Below are positions 9,841-18,238 of a DNA stretch of 64,000 bases, in pieces. Position 1 is the stretch's first letter. Each line of letters opens with the position of its first letter. The stretch lies in the NCBI GenBank assembly GCA_024703855.1, contig CP087965.1, positions 4,394,001 through 4,458,000 of the forward strand. Direction: 5' to 3'. The position numbers and the translations under genes are program-made. Source of the stretch: Polaromonas sp. P2-4. Its GTDB lineage: Bacteria > Pseudomonadota > Gammaproteobacteria > Burkholderiales > Burkholderiaceae_C. The notes under the pieces were generated by a model. The model was not told the DNA's origin. It searched no databases and saw nothing but the letters and a program-made list of their open reading frames with translations.

Positions 9841-10800
9841 ATGACTTCTACCAAAAAATTTGCCAGCCAGGCCGACCTTGAAGAAAAGAAGGTCACCTTC
9901 AGCCAGATCTCCGAGCACGCCTGGGCCTATACCGCGGAGGGTGACCCCAACACCGGCATCATCATCGGCGATGACTGTGTGCTGGTGGCCGACACCCAGG
10001 CCACCCCGGCGATGGCGGCCGATGTCGTGCGCCGCATCCGCGAAGTGACCGACAAGCCCATCAAGTACGTCGTGCTCACCCACTACCACGCGGTGCGCGT
10101 GCTGGGCGCGGCGGCCTACCAGCCCGAGCAGATCCTGGCGAGCCAGGACACGTACGACCTGATCGTCGAGCGCGGTGAGCAGGACAAGGCCAGCGAGATC
10201 GGCCGCTTTCCGCGCCTGTTTCAGAACGTCGAGACCGTGCCGCCGGGCCTGACCTGGCCGACCATGACCTTCGTCGGCAAGATGACCTTGTGGCTTGGTA
10301 AGTTGGAAGTTCAACTGCTGCAGCTCGGTCGCGGCCACACCAAGGGCGACACGGTCGTCTGGCTGCCGCAGGAGCGCACGCTGCTCTCCGGCGACCTGGT
10401 CGAGTTCGACGCCACGCCCTATGCCGGGGACGCCTACTTCAAGGACTGGCCGCAGACGCTCGACAACCTCGCCGCGCTGAAGCCGGCGGCTCTGGTGCCG
10501 GGACGGGGCGCTGCGCTCACCACGCCCGAGCAGGTGGCTCAAGGCCTGGCTGGCACGCGTGGCTTCATCGCCGACGTTTATGCCAGTGTCCAAGAGGGCG
10601 TGAAAGCCGGCAAGGACTTGAACGCGGTCTACAAGGACACCTTCGCCAGGCTCAAGCCCAAGTATGGCCACTGGGTGATCTTCGACCACTGCATGCCCTT
10701 CGACGTAACGCGCTGCTACGACGAAGCCACTAAATACACCGACCCGCGCATCTGGACCGCCGAGCGCGACGTCGAGATGTGGCAGACCCTCGAGGGTTAA
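9841..10800 (+). CDS. Metallo-beta-lactamase-fold protein with altered metal motif
   Basis: A 319-residue protein of the metallo-beta-lactamase fold, which normally uses two metals to hydrolyse esters, thioesters or lactones. ATG 9841 (MTSTKKFASQ) is preferred over the frame start at 9805 because AAAAAGGA lies just before it and the earlier start overlaps livF. The strand pattern (GIIIGDDCVLVADTQ, KYVVLTHYHAVRVLG, RGHTKGDTVVWLP, LLSGDLVEFDATP) is typical. However, the canonical HxHxDH is HYHAVRVLG, so the Asp and third His are missing, while the later GHT and GD motifs are kept. It sits between the transporter and the VOC/fumarylacetoacetase genes, so it is part of the pathway. Its activity cannot be assigned. 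Confidence 0.8.
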   Translation: MTSTKKFASQADLEEKKVTFSQISEHAWAYTAEGDPNTGIIIGDDCVLVADTQATPAMAADVVRRIREVTDKPIKYVVLTHYHAVRVLGAAAYQPEQILASQDTYDLIVERGEQDKASEIGRFPRLFQNVETVPPGLTWPTMTFVGKMTLWLGKLEVQLLQLGRGHTKGDTVVWLPQERTLLSGDLVEFDATPYAGDAYFKDWPQTLDNLAALKPAALVPGRGAALTTPEQVAQGLAGTRGFIADVYASVQEGVKAGKDLNAVYKDTFARLKPKYGHWVIFDHCMPFDVTRCYDEATKYTDPRIWTAERDVEMWQTLEG

Positions 10801-10838
10801 CGGGCGCCCAGACAGCTGCAGCATTAAGGAGACACGAA

Positions 10839-10997
10839 TTGAAGCTGAACGACCTCGCGTCGGTCGGCGGGGAACCGCTCGGCCATCAGACGCTGACCTT
10901 CGAGGTCATCTGTCATTCCGACCAGGAGGCCGCTACTCGGGCGCGCCAGTCGGCAGTGGTCGGTGCGGACCCGGTCGCCCCCGTGCCCGAAGCCTGA
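10839..10997 (+). CDS. Small unrecognised protein, TTG start
   Basis: A 52-codon frame between the MBL-fold and VOC genes. TAAGGAGA ends about 7 bases before TTG 10839, a very good ribosome site, and the spacing matches the other operon genes, so it is probably translated. The product begins (M)KLNDLASVGGEPL, is soluble, and ends in a Pro/Ala-rich tail VPEA. I recognise no domain. It may be the remnant of a larger operon gene (for example a monooxygenase) lost by deletion, since a strong ribosome site before such a short frame is unusual. Confidence 0.45.
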   Translation: MKLNDLASVGGEPLGHQTLTFEVICHSDQEAATRARQSAVVGADPVAPVPEA

Positions 10998-11047
10998 ACT
11001 CGGCCGCACATCCAGACTGAAAACCATACCCCATCAAGGAAATCACC

Positions 11048-11584
11048 ATGCTCGTCCAACAAGTCCACCACGTTGCTTACCGTTGCAAGGACGTGAAGGA
11101 AACCGTCGAGTGGTACGAAAAACATCTTGGCATGAAATTCGTGCTCGCCATCGCCGAAAACGAAGTGCCTTCCACCAACGCGCCAGACCCCTACATGCAC
11201 ATCTTTCTGGACGCGGGCAATGGCAACATCCTCGCTTTTTTCGAACTGCCCAGCCAGCCGCCGATGGACCGCGACCGCAACACCCCAAACTGGGTGCAGC
11301 ATCTGGCCTTGAAAGTGGATTCCGTGAACACGTTGGCGGCCACCAAGCAACGCCTGGAGTCCGAGGGCATTGAAGTCATTGGCCCCACCGACCACACGAT
11401 CTTCAAGTCCATCTACTTCTTCGATCCCAACGGCCACCGCCTGGAACTGGCCGCCGACTGTGGCACGCCCGAAATGATGCGCAAGCTCGACGAAGTGAAG
11501 TGGGACATGCTCAACGAATGGAGTCAGACCAAGCGCGCACCCAAGCATGCCGCCTGGATGCACGATGGCAGCATGTCCGCGTGA
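11048..11584 (+). CDS. VOC (glyoxalase/extradiol-fold) family protein
   Basis: A 178-residue single vicinal-oxygen-chelate unit of paired beta-alpha-beta-beta-beta modules. Likely metal ligands are the His of QQVHHVAY (about residue 7-8), the His of WVQHLALKV (about 82) and the Glu of GHRLELA (about 137). Such proteins can be lyases, isomerases or ring-cleaving dioxygenases. Its position 26 bases before fumarylacetoacetase suggests that it acts on the ring or on the chain feeding the acylpyruvate hydrolase. It is shorter than 4-hydroxyphenylpyruvate dioxygenase (two modules), so it is not that enzyme. Confidence 0.85.
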   Translation: MLVQQVHHVAYRCKDVKETVEWYEKHLGMKFVLAIAENEVPSTNAPDPYMHIFLDAGNGNILAFFELPSQPPMDRDRNTPNWVQHLALKVDSVNTLAATKQRLESEGIEVIGPTDHTIFKSIYFFDPNGHRLELAADCGTPEMMRKLDEVKWDMLNEWSQTKRAPKHAAWMHDGSMSA

Positions 11585-11610
11585 CCGGCCATCCAAGCTG
11601 AAAGACATTC

Positions 11611-12879
11611 ATGACCGTAAACCATACCCATGATCCCGCAGCGCGCAGCTGGGTCGAATCCGCCAATCTGCAGGGATGTGACTTCCCGATCCAGAACCTG
11701 CCGTTCGGCCGCTTCCGCACCTCGGGCAGCAGGGAAGACTTTCGCATCGGCGTCGCAATCGGCGACCAGGTGCTCGACCTGAAGGCGGCTGGCCTCGTGG
11801 ACACCGACGACATGAACGCGCTGATGGCGGCAAGCGTCCAGGATCGGCTGGCGCTGCGCATCGCGCTGTCCGAGGGCCTGCGCCAAGGCAGCCATAACCA
11901 GGCGGCATGGGCGAAGTGCCTGCAGCCCCAAGCGGTGGTCGAAATGGCCGTGCCCTGCCGCATTCAAGACTACACCGACTTCTACACCGGCATCCACCAC
12001 GCCACCACGGTCGGCAAGCTGTTCCGCCCTGATCAGCCATTGATGCCCAACTACAAGTGGGTGCCCATCGGTTATCACGGCCGAGCCTCGTCCATCGGCG
12101 TGAGCGGCCAGCGCTTCAAGCGCCCGCAAGGGCAGACCAAAGCGCCGGATGCGCAGGCGCCGAGCTTCGGCCCCTCAAAGAAGCTCGACTACGAACTGGA
12201 ACTCGGCTTCCTCATCGGCCAGGGTAATGCGCTCGGCGAGCCGATCGCCATTGCCGATGCCGAGCAGCACCTGTTCGGCGTCACGCTGCTCAATGACTGG
12301 TCGGCGCGCGACCTGCAGGCCTGGGAGTACCAGCCGCTCGGCCCCTTCCTCTCCAAAAACTTCGCGACCACGCTGTCGCCCTGGATTGTGACGATGGAAG
12401 CGCTCGCGCCGTTCCGCGCGAAGTTCGAGCGCCCGGCCGGCGACCCGCAGCCGCTGCCCTACCTCGACGCGCCCGCCAATCGCGAAAGCGGCGCGCTCAA
12501 CATCACGCTCGAAGTCTGGCTGCAAACTTCGAAGATGCGGGAGGCCGCCGAACCCGCCGTGCGCCTCACCCATGGCAACACGCAACAGGCCGCCTACTGG
12601 ACCGCGGCTCAGCTCGTCACGCATCACACGATCAACGGCTGCAACCTGCAGACGGGCGACCTGCTGGGATCGGGCACGCTCTCGGGCCCGGAGCCCGATG
12701 AGGCCGGTTCGCTGCTCGAACTCACCTTGGGTGGCAAGCACCCGATCAGCTTGCCCAACGGCGAGCGCCGAACTTTCCTTGAGGATGGCGACACGCTCAC
12801 GCTGCGTGGCTATTGCGAGCGGCAGGGCGTGGTACGCATAGGCCTCGGAGAAGTGAGCGGGACCATTCTGGGGTCATGA
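11611..12879 (+). CDS. fahA: Fumarylacetoacetase
   Basis: Hydrolyses 4-fumarylacetoacetate to fumarate and acetoacetate, the last step of the homogentisate (tyrosine) pathway. At 422 residues it has the two-domain FAH architecture. The N-terminal SH3-like part contains LPFGRFR. The catalytic domain has DYTDFYTGIHHA (residues about 120-131) with the active-site His and metal Asp, the oxyanion stretch KLDYELELGFLIG, and LLNDWSARDLQAWEY, followed by TISCH-like substrate motifs near LLGSGTLSGP. The gene is intact. Homogentisate dioxygenase and maleylacetoacetate isomerase are not in the window, so the real substrate may be a related acylpyruvate from this operon's own pathway. The stop overlaps the next ATG by 4 bases. 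Confidence 0.92.
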   Translation: MTVNHTHDPAARSWVESANLQGCDFPIQNLPFGRFRTSGSREDFRIGVAIGDQVLDLKAAGLVDTDDMNALMAASVQDRLALRIALSEGLRQGSHNQAAWAKCLQPQAVVEMAVPCRIQDYTDFYTGIHHATTVGKLFRPDQPLMPNYKWVPIGYHGRASSIGVSGQRFKRPQGQTKAPDAQAPSFGPSKKLDYELELGFLIGQGNALGEPIAIADAEQHLFGVTLLNDWSARDLQAWEYQPLGPFLSKNFATTLSPWIVTMEALAPFRAKFERPAGDPQPLPYLDAPANRESGALNITLEVWLQTSKMREAAEPAVRLTHGNTQQAAYWTAAQLVTHHTINGCNLQTGDLLGSGTLSGPEPDEAGSLLELTLGGKHPISLPNGERRTFLEDGDTLTLRGYCERQGVVRIGLGEVSGTILGS

Positions 12880-14072
12880 AAAAAGCCATGAGCGAAGAGA
12901 CCATCCCTGGACGGACGCTGTGGCTTTTGAGCATCTGCGCGTTCGCGAGCATGGCCTCAATGCGCGTTTGCGATTCCCTGCTGCCCGCATTGGCTTCCGA
13001 ATTTTTGACGACGGCGGGGCAGGCGGCGCGCGTGATTTCCGCCTTCGCACTGGCGTACGGCGTGCTCCAGTTGTTCTACGGCCCCTTGGGCGATCGCTAC
13101 GGCAAAGTGCGCGTCATCGGCCTTGCCACGCTGGCCTGCACTTTGGGGAGCGTGGGCGCGGCGCTGTCATCGGACCTGGATTGGCTCATCGCAAGCCGGC
13201 TCGTGTCAGGTGCGGCCGCGGCAGGAATCATCCCGCTGACGATGGCCTGGATTGGCGATAACGTTCCTTACGAAGGTCGCCAGGAAGTGCTTGCCCAACT
13301 TCTCGGCGCGACGGTGTTTGGCATGATTGCCGGACAATGGCTCGGCGGCCTCGTAGCGGACACACTCGGGTGGCGAACGGCCTTTGCCTTGCTGGCGCTG
13401 CTTTTTCTGGCCAGCGGGCTGCTGCTCATCAGCCAGGGCGGCCAACATCCGCTGCAATCCCCTGGACGCGTCGGAAGCGTGCTGCGCCGTACGGGAGAAG
13501 TGCTGGCCGTCCCCTGGGCGCGGACGGTGCTTGCCGTCACCTTCGTCGAGGGTGCGCTTGCCTTCAGCGCGATCGCATTCATTCCCAGCCACCTTCACAC
13601 GCGGCTCAGCTTGCAGATGTCGACTGCAGGCGGGATCGTGGCGCTCTACGGTGTTGGTGGCCTGGTCTACAGCCGCTGCGCCCGAGCGTTGGTGCGGCGA
13701 CTCGGCGAGGCGAAGCTGGCCAGGTTCGGCGGCGTCTGCATGGCCTTCGCGTTCGGCGCACTGGCATGGGGGCCCTCCTGGCGTTGGGCTCTGCCTGCCT
13801 GCCTGATTGCGGGTTTCGGGTTTTACGCACTGCACAACACCCTGCAAACCAACGCGACGCAAATGGCGCCCTCGGCACGCGGAACGGCGGTCTCGTTGTT
13901 TTCATGTTGTTTATTCCTCGGGCAATCGCTTGGGATGCTCGTGGCTGCGTGGTTTGTCGACCGCTTCTCTGCGGCGTTCATCTTTGCGTTTTCGGCGCTC
14001 GGACTGCTCCTGCTCGGCAGCGCCTTCGCGACGCTGATGGCGCGACACGGCAGCAACTTGAAGGAGGCCTGA
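12876..14072 (+). CDS. MFS transporter
   Basis: A 398-residue major facilitator with about twelve hydrophobic segments. The loop 2-3 motif is present as YGPLGDRYGKVRVI (about residues 67-80), the MFS signature. ATG 12876 overlaps the fahA stop (ATGA); an alternative ATG lies at 12888. Closest in pattern to the drug/arabinose-efflux branch (YajR/AraJ type). In a catabolic operon it may export toxic intermediates or provide a second uptake route; the substrate is unknown. Confidence 0.85.
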   Translation: MKKAMSEETIPGRTLWLLSICAFASMASMRVCDSLLPALASEFLTTAGQAARVISAFALAYGVLQLFYGPLGDRYGKVRVIGLATLACTLGSVGAALSSDLDWLIASRLVSGAAAAGIIPLTMAWIGDNVPYEGRQEVLAQLLGATVFGMIAGQWLGGLVADTLGWRTAFALLALLFLASGLLLISQGGQHPLQSPGRVGSVLRRTGEVLAVPWARTVLAVTFVEGALAFSAIAFIPSHLHTRLSLQMSTAGGIVALYGVGGLVYSRCARALVRRLGEAKLARFGGVCMAFAFGALAWGPSWRWALPACLIAGFGFYALHNTLQTNATQMAPSARGTAVSLFSCCLFLGQSLGMLVAAWFVDRFSAAFIFAFSALGLLLLGSAFATLMARHGSNLKEA

Positions 14073-14077
14073 GTCCC

Positions 14078-14998
14078 ATGCCCAAGCAACAGGGGCAATC
14101 GGCCGCGGTGCAGGGGGTACTGATCGGCGCCATGGCGGTCTGGGGCCTGAATGTCACGGCAGTGAAGCTGCTGACTGGATGGTTCGAGCCGACAGCGCTG
14201 GCCGCTCTACGGATGATCGTGGCCTGTGCTGCGCTGACCGTCATTGTGTTGTGGAAGCGCTGCGGCATACCGGCGTTGAGCTGGCGTCAGTTTGCCGCTG
14301 TGATTGTCTGCGCGGTCCTGATGGTCTACGCTAACCAGATATTGTTCGCCGAAGGCCTGCAGCGATCGACAGCAACGAACGGTGCGCTGATCATGGCCTT
14401 GAGCCCTCTGGTGTCAGCCTTGCTGGCGGCACTTGTATTTCGTGAACGTCTGACGCTGCAGCGTGTGTGCGGTGTTGTGCTCGGTTTTGCTGGGGTCGCG
14501 GCCGTGGTGCTCAGCCATCCGGGCGCAGGCTTGTCGAGTGGGGGAACCGGTGACCTGATGCTCGTCGCAGCTGTTATCAGCTTCGCCGCAGGCGGCGCGA
14601 TCATCCAGAGATTGGCGCGGCAACTGCATCCGCTGTCCATCAGCTGGGCCATTTACCTGATCGGCACCGTGTTGTTGGTTGGGCACACCGTCATCGGTCC
14701 AACAGCATTGAATACCGGGTCGTTGTTTCCCGGGTGGTGGCCTTGGGCGCTCGTGCTGTTCTCGGGCATTCTGGCCACCGCCGTCTGCAACCTCATCTGG
14801 AATCGCGCGATTGGGACGATCGGGGTGGCGCGCACCGCGGTCTTTCTTTACTGGGTGCCGGTCTTCGGTGTCGCATTCGCAGCACTGCTGCTCGGCGAGG
14901 CCCTGACACGTTGGCATTTCGCCGGCTTCATTGCGGTAGTGGCCGGCACCTATCTTGGCACGCGGCAGCCGACCGCCGTGCCTGTCGTCGCGCCTTGA
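14078..14998 (+). CDS. EamA/DMT-family transporter
   Basis: A 306-residue inner-membrane protein with ten hydrophobic segments arranged as two EamA repeats (about residues 12-145 and 155-295). Characteristic motifs are MAVWGLNVTAVK at the first helix and ALSPLVSALLAALVFRERL at the end of the first repeat, with LGEALTRWHFAG in the second. The start ATG 14078 lies 5 bases after the MFS stop, behind GAAGGAGG. The family exports metabolites or amino acids and the substrate is unknown. Together with the MFS gene it forms a two-transporter block inside the operon. Confidence 0.85.
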   Translation: MPKQQGQSAAVQGVLIGAMAVWGLNVTAVKLLTGWFEPTALAALRMIVACAALTVIVLWKRCGIPALSWRQFAAVIVCAVLMVYANQILFAEGLQRSTATNGALIMALSPLVSALLAALVFRERLTLQRVCGVVLGFAGVAAVVLSHPGAGLSSGGTGDLMLVAAVISFAAGGAIIQRLARQLHPLSISWAIYLIGTVLLVGHTVIGPTALNTGSLFPGWWPWALVLFSGILATAVCNLIWNRAIGTIGVARTAVFLYWVPVFGVAFAALLLGEALTRWHFAGFIAVVAGTYLGTRQPTAVPVVAP

Positions 14999-15024
14999 GC
15001 GCTCATTTTGTCCACAGATCCACA

Positions 15025-16182
15025 ATGACCACTAACAACCCTTTGCTATTTCAGTCCATCCAATTGCGCGAGCTCATCCTCGCCAACCGCATCGTGATTT
15101 CGCCGATGTGCCAGCATGCGGCCGAAGGCGGCCACGCTACGGCGTGGCATCTGGTCCATTTGGGTAAATTCGCGCTCGGCGGCGCCGGGTTGATCCTCAC
15201 CGAGAGCACCGCAGTCGATCCACGCGGCCGCATCGGCACTGCCGATCTCGGTTTGTGGAAGGACAGCCAGATCAGGCCCATGAAGGCGGTCGTCGATTTC
15301 GTCCATGCCAATGGCGGCGCGATCGGTGTACAACTGGCCCATGCCGGTCGCAAGGCCGGCAGCCAGCCATTGTGGGAAGGCGGTGCGGCTCTGAGCGAAG
15401 CACGTCTTTCCAGCGACGAGGAACCATGGCAAAGGGTCGGTCCCAGCGCGTTGCCAGCGGGGCCAGGGTGGTCTGCGCCTGTGGTGCTGGACCATGAGGG
15501 CATCGCGGATGTCATTCAGGGCTTTGTTGATTCAACCCAGAGGGCTGAGCGGGCAGGCTTTGACGTGGTTGAGCTGCACTTCGGGCACGGGTACCTCGTT
15601 GCAAGCTTTCTGTCTCCCAATGCCAATCACCGCACCGACGAATGGGGCGGCGACCTGGACGGGCGTATGCGCCTGGCGCTCGAGATTGCGGCTCGCGTGC
15701 GCGCGGCATGGCCTGCGCACAAGCCGCTCTTTTGCCGTCTCTCGGCAGTTGATGGCAGCGTCGATGGCTGGAGTCTGGACGACTCGATCGTGTTGGCTCG
15801 AGAGCTTGCCCAGCGCGGCGTGGATGTTATCGATTGTTCCTCCGGTGGCCTCACTGAAGAGACGCGCTCGCTGCCGGTGCCACGCGGGCTGGGCTTTCAG
15901 GTGCCTTTTTCCGAGCGCATCCGCCATGAAGCGCAAGTCAAGACACAGGCCGTTGGAATGATCGTCGATGCGCAGCAGGCCGAAGCGGTGCTGGCTCAAG
16001 GCAAGGCGGACCTGATCGCCCTGGGCCGCGAAGCCCTCTTTGATCCTTACTGGCCGCATCACGCTGCCGTGGCGCTTGGCATCGACCCCACCTACCAGCG
16101 TTGGCCACTGCGCCATGGCGTCTGGCTCATGAAGCGGGCACCAGGCCTTGCTCGCGCGCCGACGCAGCCAAATTTCTTTTAA
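15025..16182 (+). CDS. NADH:flavin oxidoreductase, Old Yellow Enzyme family (YqjM-like)
   Basis: An FMN-dependent ene-reductase of 385 residues with a TIM barrel. Seen motifs are VISPMCQHAAEGG near the N-terminus (the Cys of the YqjM subgroup), QLAHAGRKA, LHFGHGYLVASFLSP and NHRTDEWGGDLDGR (phosphate and FMN binding), and IALGREALFDPYWP at the C-terminal phosphate site. It reduces activated C=C bonds of enones or enoyl compounds, using NAD(P)H. It follows the EamA gene by 26 bases. In this operon it may saturate a ring enone made by the KstD-like dehydrogenase or handle an unsaturated acid. Confidence 0.88.
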   Translation: MTTNNPLLFQSIQLRELILANRIVISPMCQHAAEGGHATAWHLVHLGKFALGGAGLILTESTAVDPRGRIGTADLGLWKDSQIRPMKAVVDFVHANGGAIGVQLAHAGRKAGSQPLWEGGAALSEARLSSDEEPWQRVGPSALPAGPGWSAPVVLDHEGIADVIQGFVDSTQRAERAGFDVVELHFGHGYLVASFLSPNANHRTDEWGGDLDGRMRLALEIAARVRAAWPAHKPLFCRLSAVDGSVDGWSLDDSIVLARELAQRGVDVIDCSSGGLTEETRSLPVPRGLGFQVPFSERIRHEAQVKTQAVGMIVDAQQAEAVLAQGKADLIALGREALFDPYWPHHAAVALGIDPTYQRWPLRHGVWLMKRAPGLARAPTQPNFF

Positions 16183-16210
16183 CCGCAACCACCAACCAGG
16201 AGTAAAGAGC

Positions 16211-16903
16211 ATGAACGTAAGAATGGGCCTGATTCGCAAGAAGGCGGATTGGACGACAGAGGATTTCCAGGCGTATTGGCTAAACCAGCACGGACCGCTC
16301 GCCGCCAGTGCGCCAGGCCTTCGCAGCTACTGGCAAAACGTCGTGACCGACCGGCTTCAGCGTGGCATCGATTTCGCGCGCGGTCCCTGGGATTTCGACG
16401 GCGTTTCGCAGCTGTGGTTCGACGATGCGCAACAGGCAAGCCATGCCTTCAGCGACGGCGAACTTGCTGCAAAACTCATCGCCGACGAAAATCATTTCCT
16501 GGGCGATCTACACATTGTCACCGCGACACAGAATGTGGTGGTCGCCGTGCCAGATACCGTCCGTAGCCAACTGCTCAAGCGCATTTCCACCCTCCGCAGG
16601 AGAACAGATGTCACTGAAGACGATTTCCGCCGCGAGTGGAGGGTGCATGCTGATATGGTGCGCCAGATGCCGGGCGTGAGCGGATACCGACAAAACATAG
16701 TGATGCAACGCGAACTGGTGAAGGGCCAGCCCTGTAGCTACGAGCAGCTTCCGATCGATGGCATTGTCGAACTCTGGTTCGAAAGCCCCACAACGCTGGA
16801 AGCGGCGTTCACCTCGCCCCAAGGGCAGCGCACTATGGCCCATGCGAAGACCTTTCTGGCCGAGATCACGGCATTCCTGGTGGTTGAGAACAGGATTGTC
16901 TGA
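16211..16903 (+). CDS. Tandem EthD-domain protein
   Basis: A 230-residue cytoplasmic protein made of two EthD (dimeric alpha-beta barrel) domains. The first, residues about 1-115, starts VRMGLIRKKADWTTEDFQAYW. The second, about 122-225, starts LLKRISTLRRRTDVTEDDF. EthD proteins accompany ring-oxidising or ether-degrading systems; some members decarboxylate or isomerise ring intermediates. AGGAGTAAAG precedes ATG 16211. It is the last gene of the catabolic unit, 28 bases after the OYE gene. Confidence 0.8.
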   Translation: MNVRMGLIRKKADWTTEDFQAYWLNQHGPLAASAPGLRSYWQNVVTDRLQRGIDFARGPWDFDGVSQLWFDDAQQASHAFSDGELAAKLIADENHFLGDLHIVTATQNVVVAVPDTVRSQLLKRISTLRRRTDVTEDDFRREWRVHADMVRQMPGVSGYRQNIVMQRELVKGQPCSYEQLPIDGIVELWFESPTTLEAAFTSPQGQRTMAHAKTFLAEITAFLVVENRIV

Positions 16904-17047
16904 GCGCAAGTCATGCGGGTGACGCACTGAACCCTATTGCCCCGTTCCTGATGGATTCGCAGCGCGCCCGCTTACCTCTTCAAAGTGTAGAGGACCCGGC
17001 AAAGCAGGCCCAGCCAATCGCGTCATCTGTTCGTGTGAATCCTCAGC

Positions 17048-17449
17048 ATGACCGTGGCCAGCATGGATCTCGACAAGTTGCTCCCAGCCGAACTGCTGAG
17101 GCACGTCGAAAGCCTTGGCATGCGCGAATTCAAAACCTTGATAGGGATCGCTGTTGGGCGGGCGCTGGAGGCCGGCCGGCGGCGGGTCGAGGCCAACGAC
17201 TTCAGGCGCCTTGGTGCCGAGGTCGTCAGGGCCCAATGGGCTTTCGATAATGAAAGAAATCACGATGCCGAAAAAGTTAATCCGAATTCGATAATGCCCC
17301 GACTTCGAAAATTAATCGCTATCGTGATTCACTCTCAACCGGTGTCAATCGTCATGAAGCGTCGATTGCCTGCATCGGTTGTCGCTGAGCTTGAAACTTT
17401 CGCCGCAGAATGCGAATGCCATCCAAGTGCATTGAGCTTTCATGGATGA
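17048..17449 (+). CDS. Hypothetical protein, doubtful
   Basis: A 133-codon frame in a 540-base stretch otherwise without a gene. The first 70 residues (DLDKLLPAELLRHVESLG ... ALEAGRRRVEANDF) look like plausible helical protein; the rest has poorer composition. I recognise no family. A 109-codon frame on the opposite strand (16934-17263) competes with it. The end overlaps the start of the small membrane-protein gene at 17442. It could be the decayed end of an older gene. Confidence 0.3.
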   Translation: MTVASMDLDKLLPAELLRHVESLGMREFKTLIGIAVGRALEAGRRRVEANDFRRLGAEVVRAQWAFDNERNHDAEKVNPNSIMPRLRKLIAIVIHSQPVSIVMKRRLPASVVAELETFAAECECHPSALSFHG

Positions 17450-17686
17450 ACTGAAAAATCTTGAAGCACTTGGCTTGGTTTTACCCGGCCCGGCCTACAT
17501 CGCCGGCGCCATCTTGTTCGGTATCGTCGGATATGTCTCGTTTAGGCGGGTCGAAAAACATCACGTCCTGCGCTTACCTGTATAGGCGTGGGCTTGATGG
17601 TGTACCCCTACGCAGTCCCGCAGACGTGGTTGCTCTGGGCCGTTGGTGTAGCGTTTAGTTGTTGGGTTTATGTCAAATGGCACTGA
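17442..17686 (+). CDS. Small two-helix membrane protein (frameshifted)
   Basis: A gene too small to stand out, recovered by reading across a missing G at about 17552 (CGGGTCG for CGGGGTCG). The corrected 81-residue product starts MDELKNLEALGLVLPGPAYI, has a first hydrophobic helix (YIAGAILFGIVGYVSF), a basic RRGRKTSRPA loop, then YPYAVPQTWLLWAVGVAF and a WVYVKWH end at TGA 17684-17686. The pattern (short helix, basic turn, YPY...W helix) is a widespread uncharacterised proteobacterial inner-membrane family. Conserved sequence on both sides of the break supports one gene with an indel. Confidence 0.65.
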
Positions 17687-17728
17687 TCAACGCTATGTTT
17701 TTTGATTGCGAACGGTCAAGATAGCGGC

Positions 17729-18238
17729 ATGGACATTAGTAAAAAGCTCGCTGCTACTTGCGGTGTGATGACGCTGCTTCTCGCTTTGGGAGGATGCAAC
17801 ACCACGCCACCCTTTCATAGGGACGATGCCTCCAGCGAAATTTCGGTAGTGCCATCGCGAATCTCGCCAGGGCAGGCCAGCGACATAACTATCTACGCCG
17901 TCGGCCTCGTCGGAACGCCATATCGCTATGGGGGCAATACGCCAGAGTCGGGTTTTGACTGCAGTGGACTGATTGGCCACGTGTACCAAACGAGGGTAGG
18001 GGTTGCACCACCTCGAACCGTGTCAAGGCTGCAATATTGGGGGCAGACGGTTTCGGGTGACCACATTCGCTCGGGTGATTTAGTCCTCTTTGCACAAAGC
18101 GACGTAGTTACCCACGCTGGCATCTATGTCGGAGGTGGCCGTTTTGTGCACGCGCCGTCCACTGGGGGAGAAGTCAGGCTTGACCAACTGAATTCAAAAT
18201 ATTGGTCGTCCCAGCAAGTGACGTTTCGACGGCCTTAA
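17729..18238 (+). CDS. NlpC/P60-family lipoprotein (peptidoglycan endopeptidase)
   Basis: A 169-residue exported lipoprotein that probably cleaves murein cross-links or stem peptides, related to the MepS (Spr) group. The signal peptide ends in a lipobox LGGC (lipidated Cys23). The NlpC/P60 domain (about residues 52-169) has the catalytic Cys78 in GFDCSGL, His129 in VTHAGIYVGGG and His141 in RFVHAP. ATG 17729 is used because it directly precedes the signal sequence; the upstream frame start adds nine residues without features. The gene is intact. Confidence 0.9.
   Translation: MDISKKLAATCGVMTLLLALGGCNTTPPFHRDDASSEISVVPSRISPGQASDITIYAVGLVGTPYRYGGNTPESGFDCSGLIGHVYQTRVGVAPPRTVSRLQYWGQTVSGDHIRSGDLVLFAQSDVVTHAGIYVGGGRFVHAPSTGGEVRLDQLNSKYWSSQQVTFRRP

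Noticed and set aside
16934-17263. Minus-strand 109-codon frame
   Set aside because: No homology, no ribosome site, and it competes with an equally weak plus-strand frame; neither is well supported.
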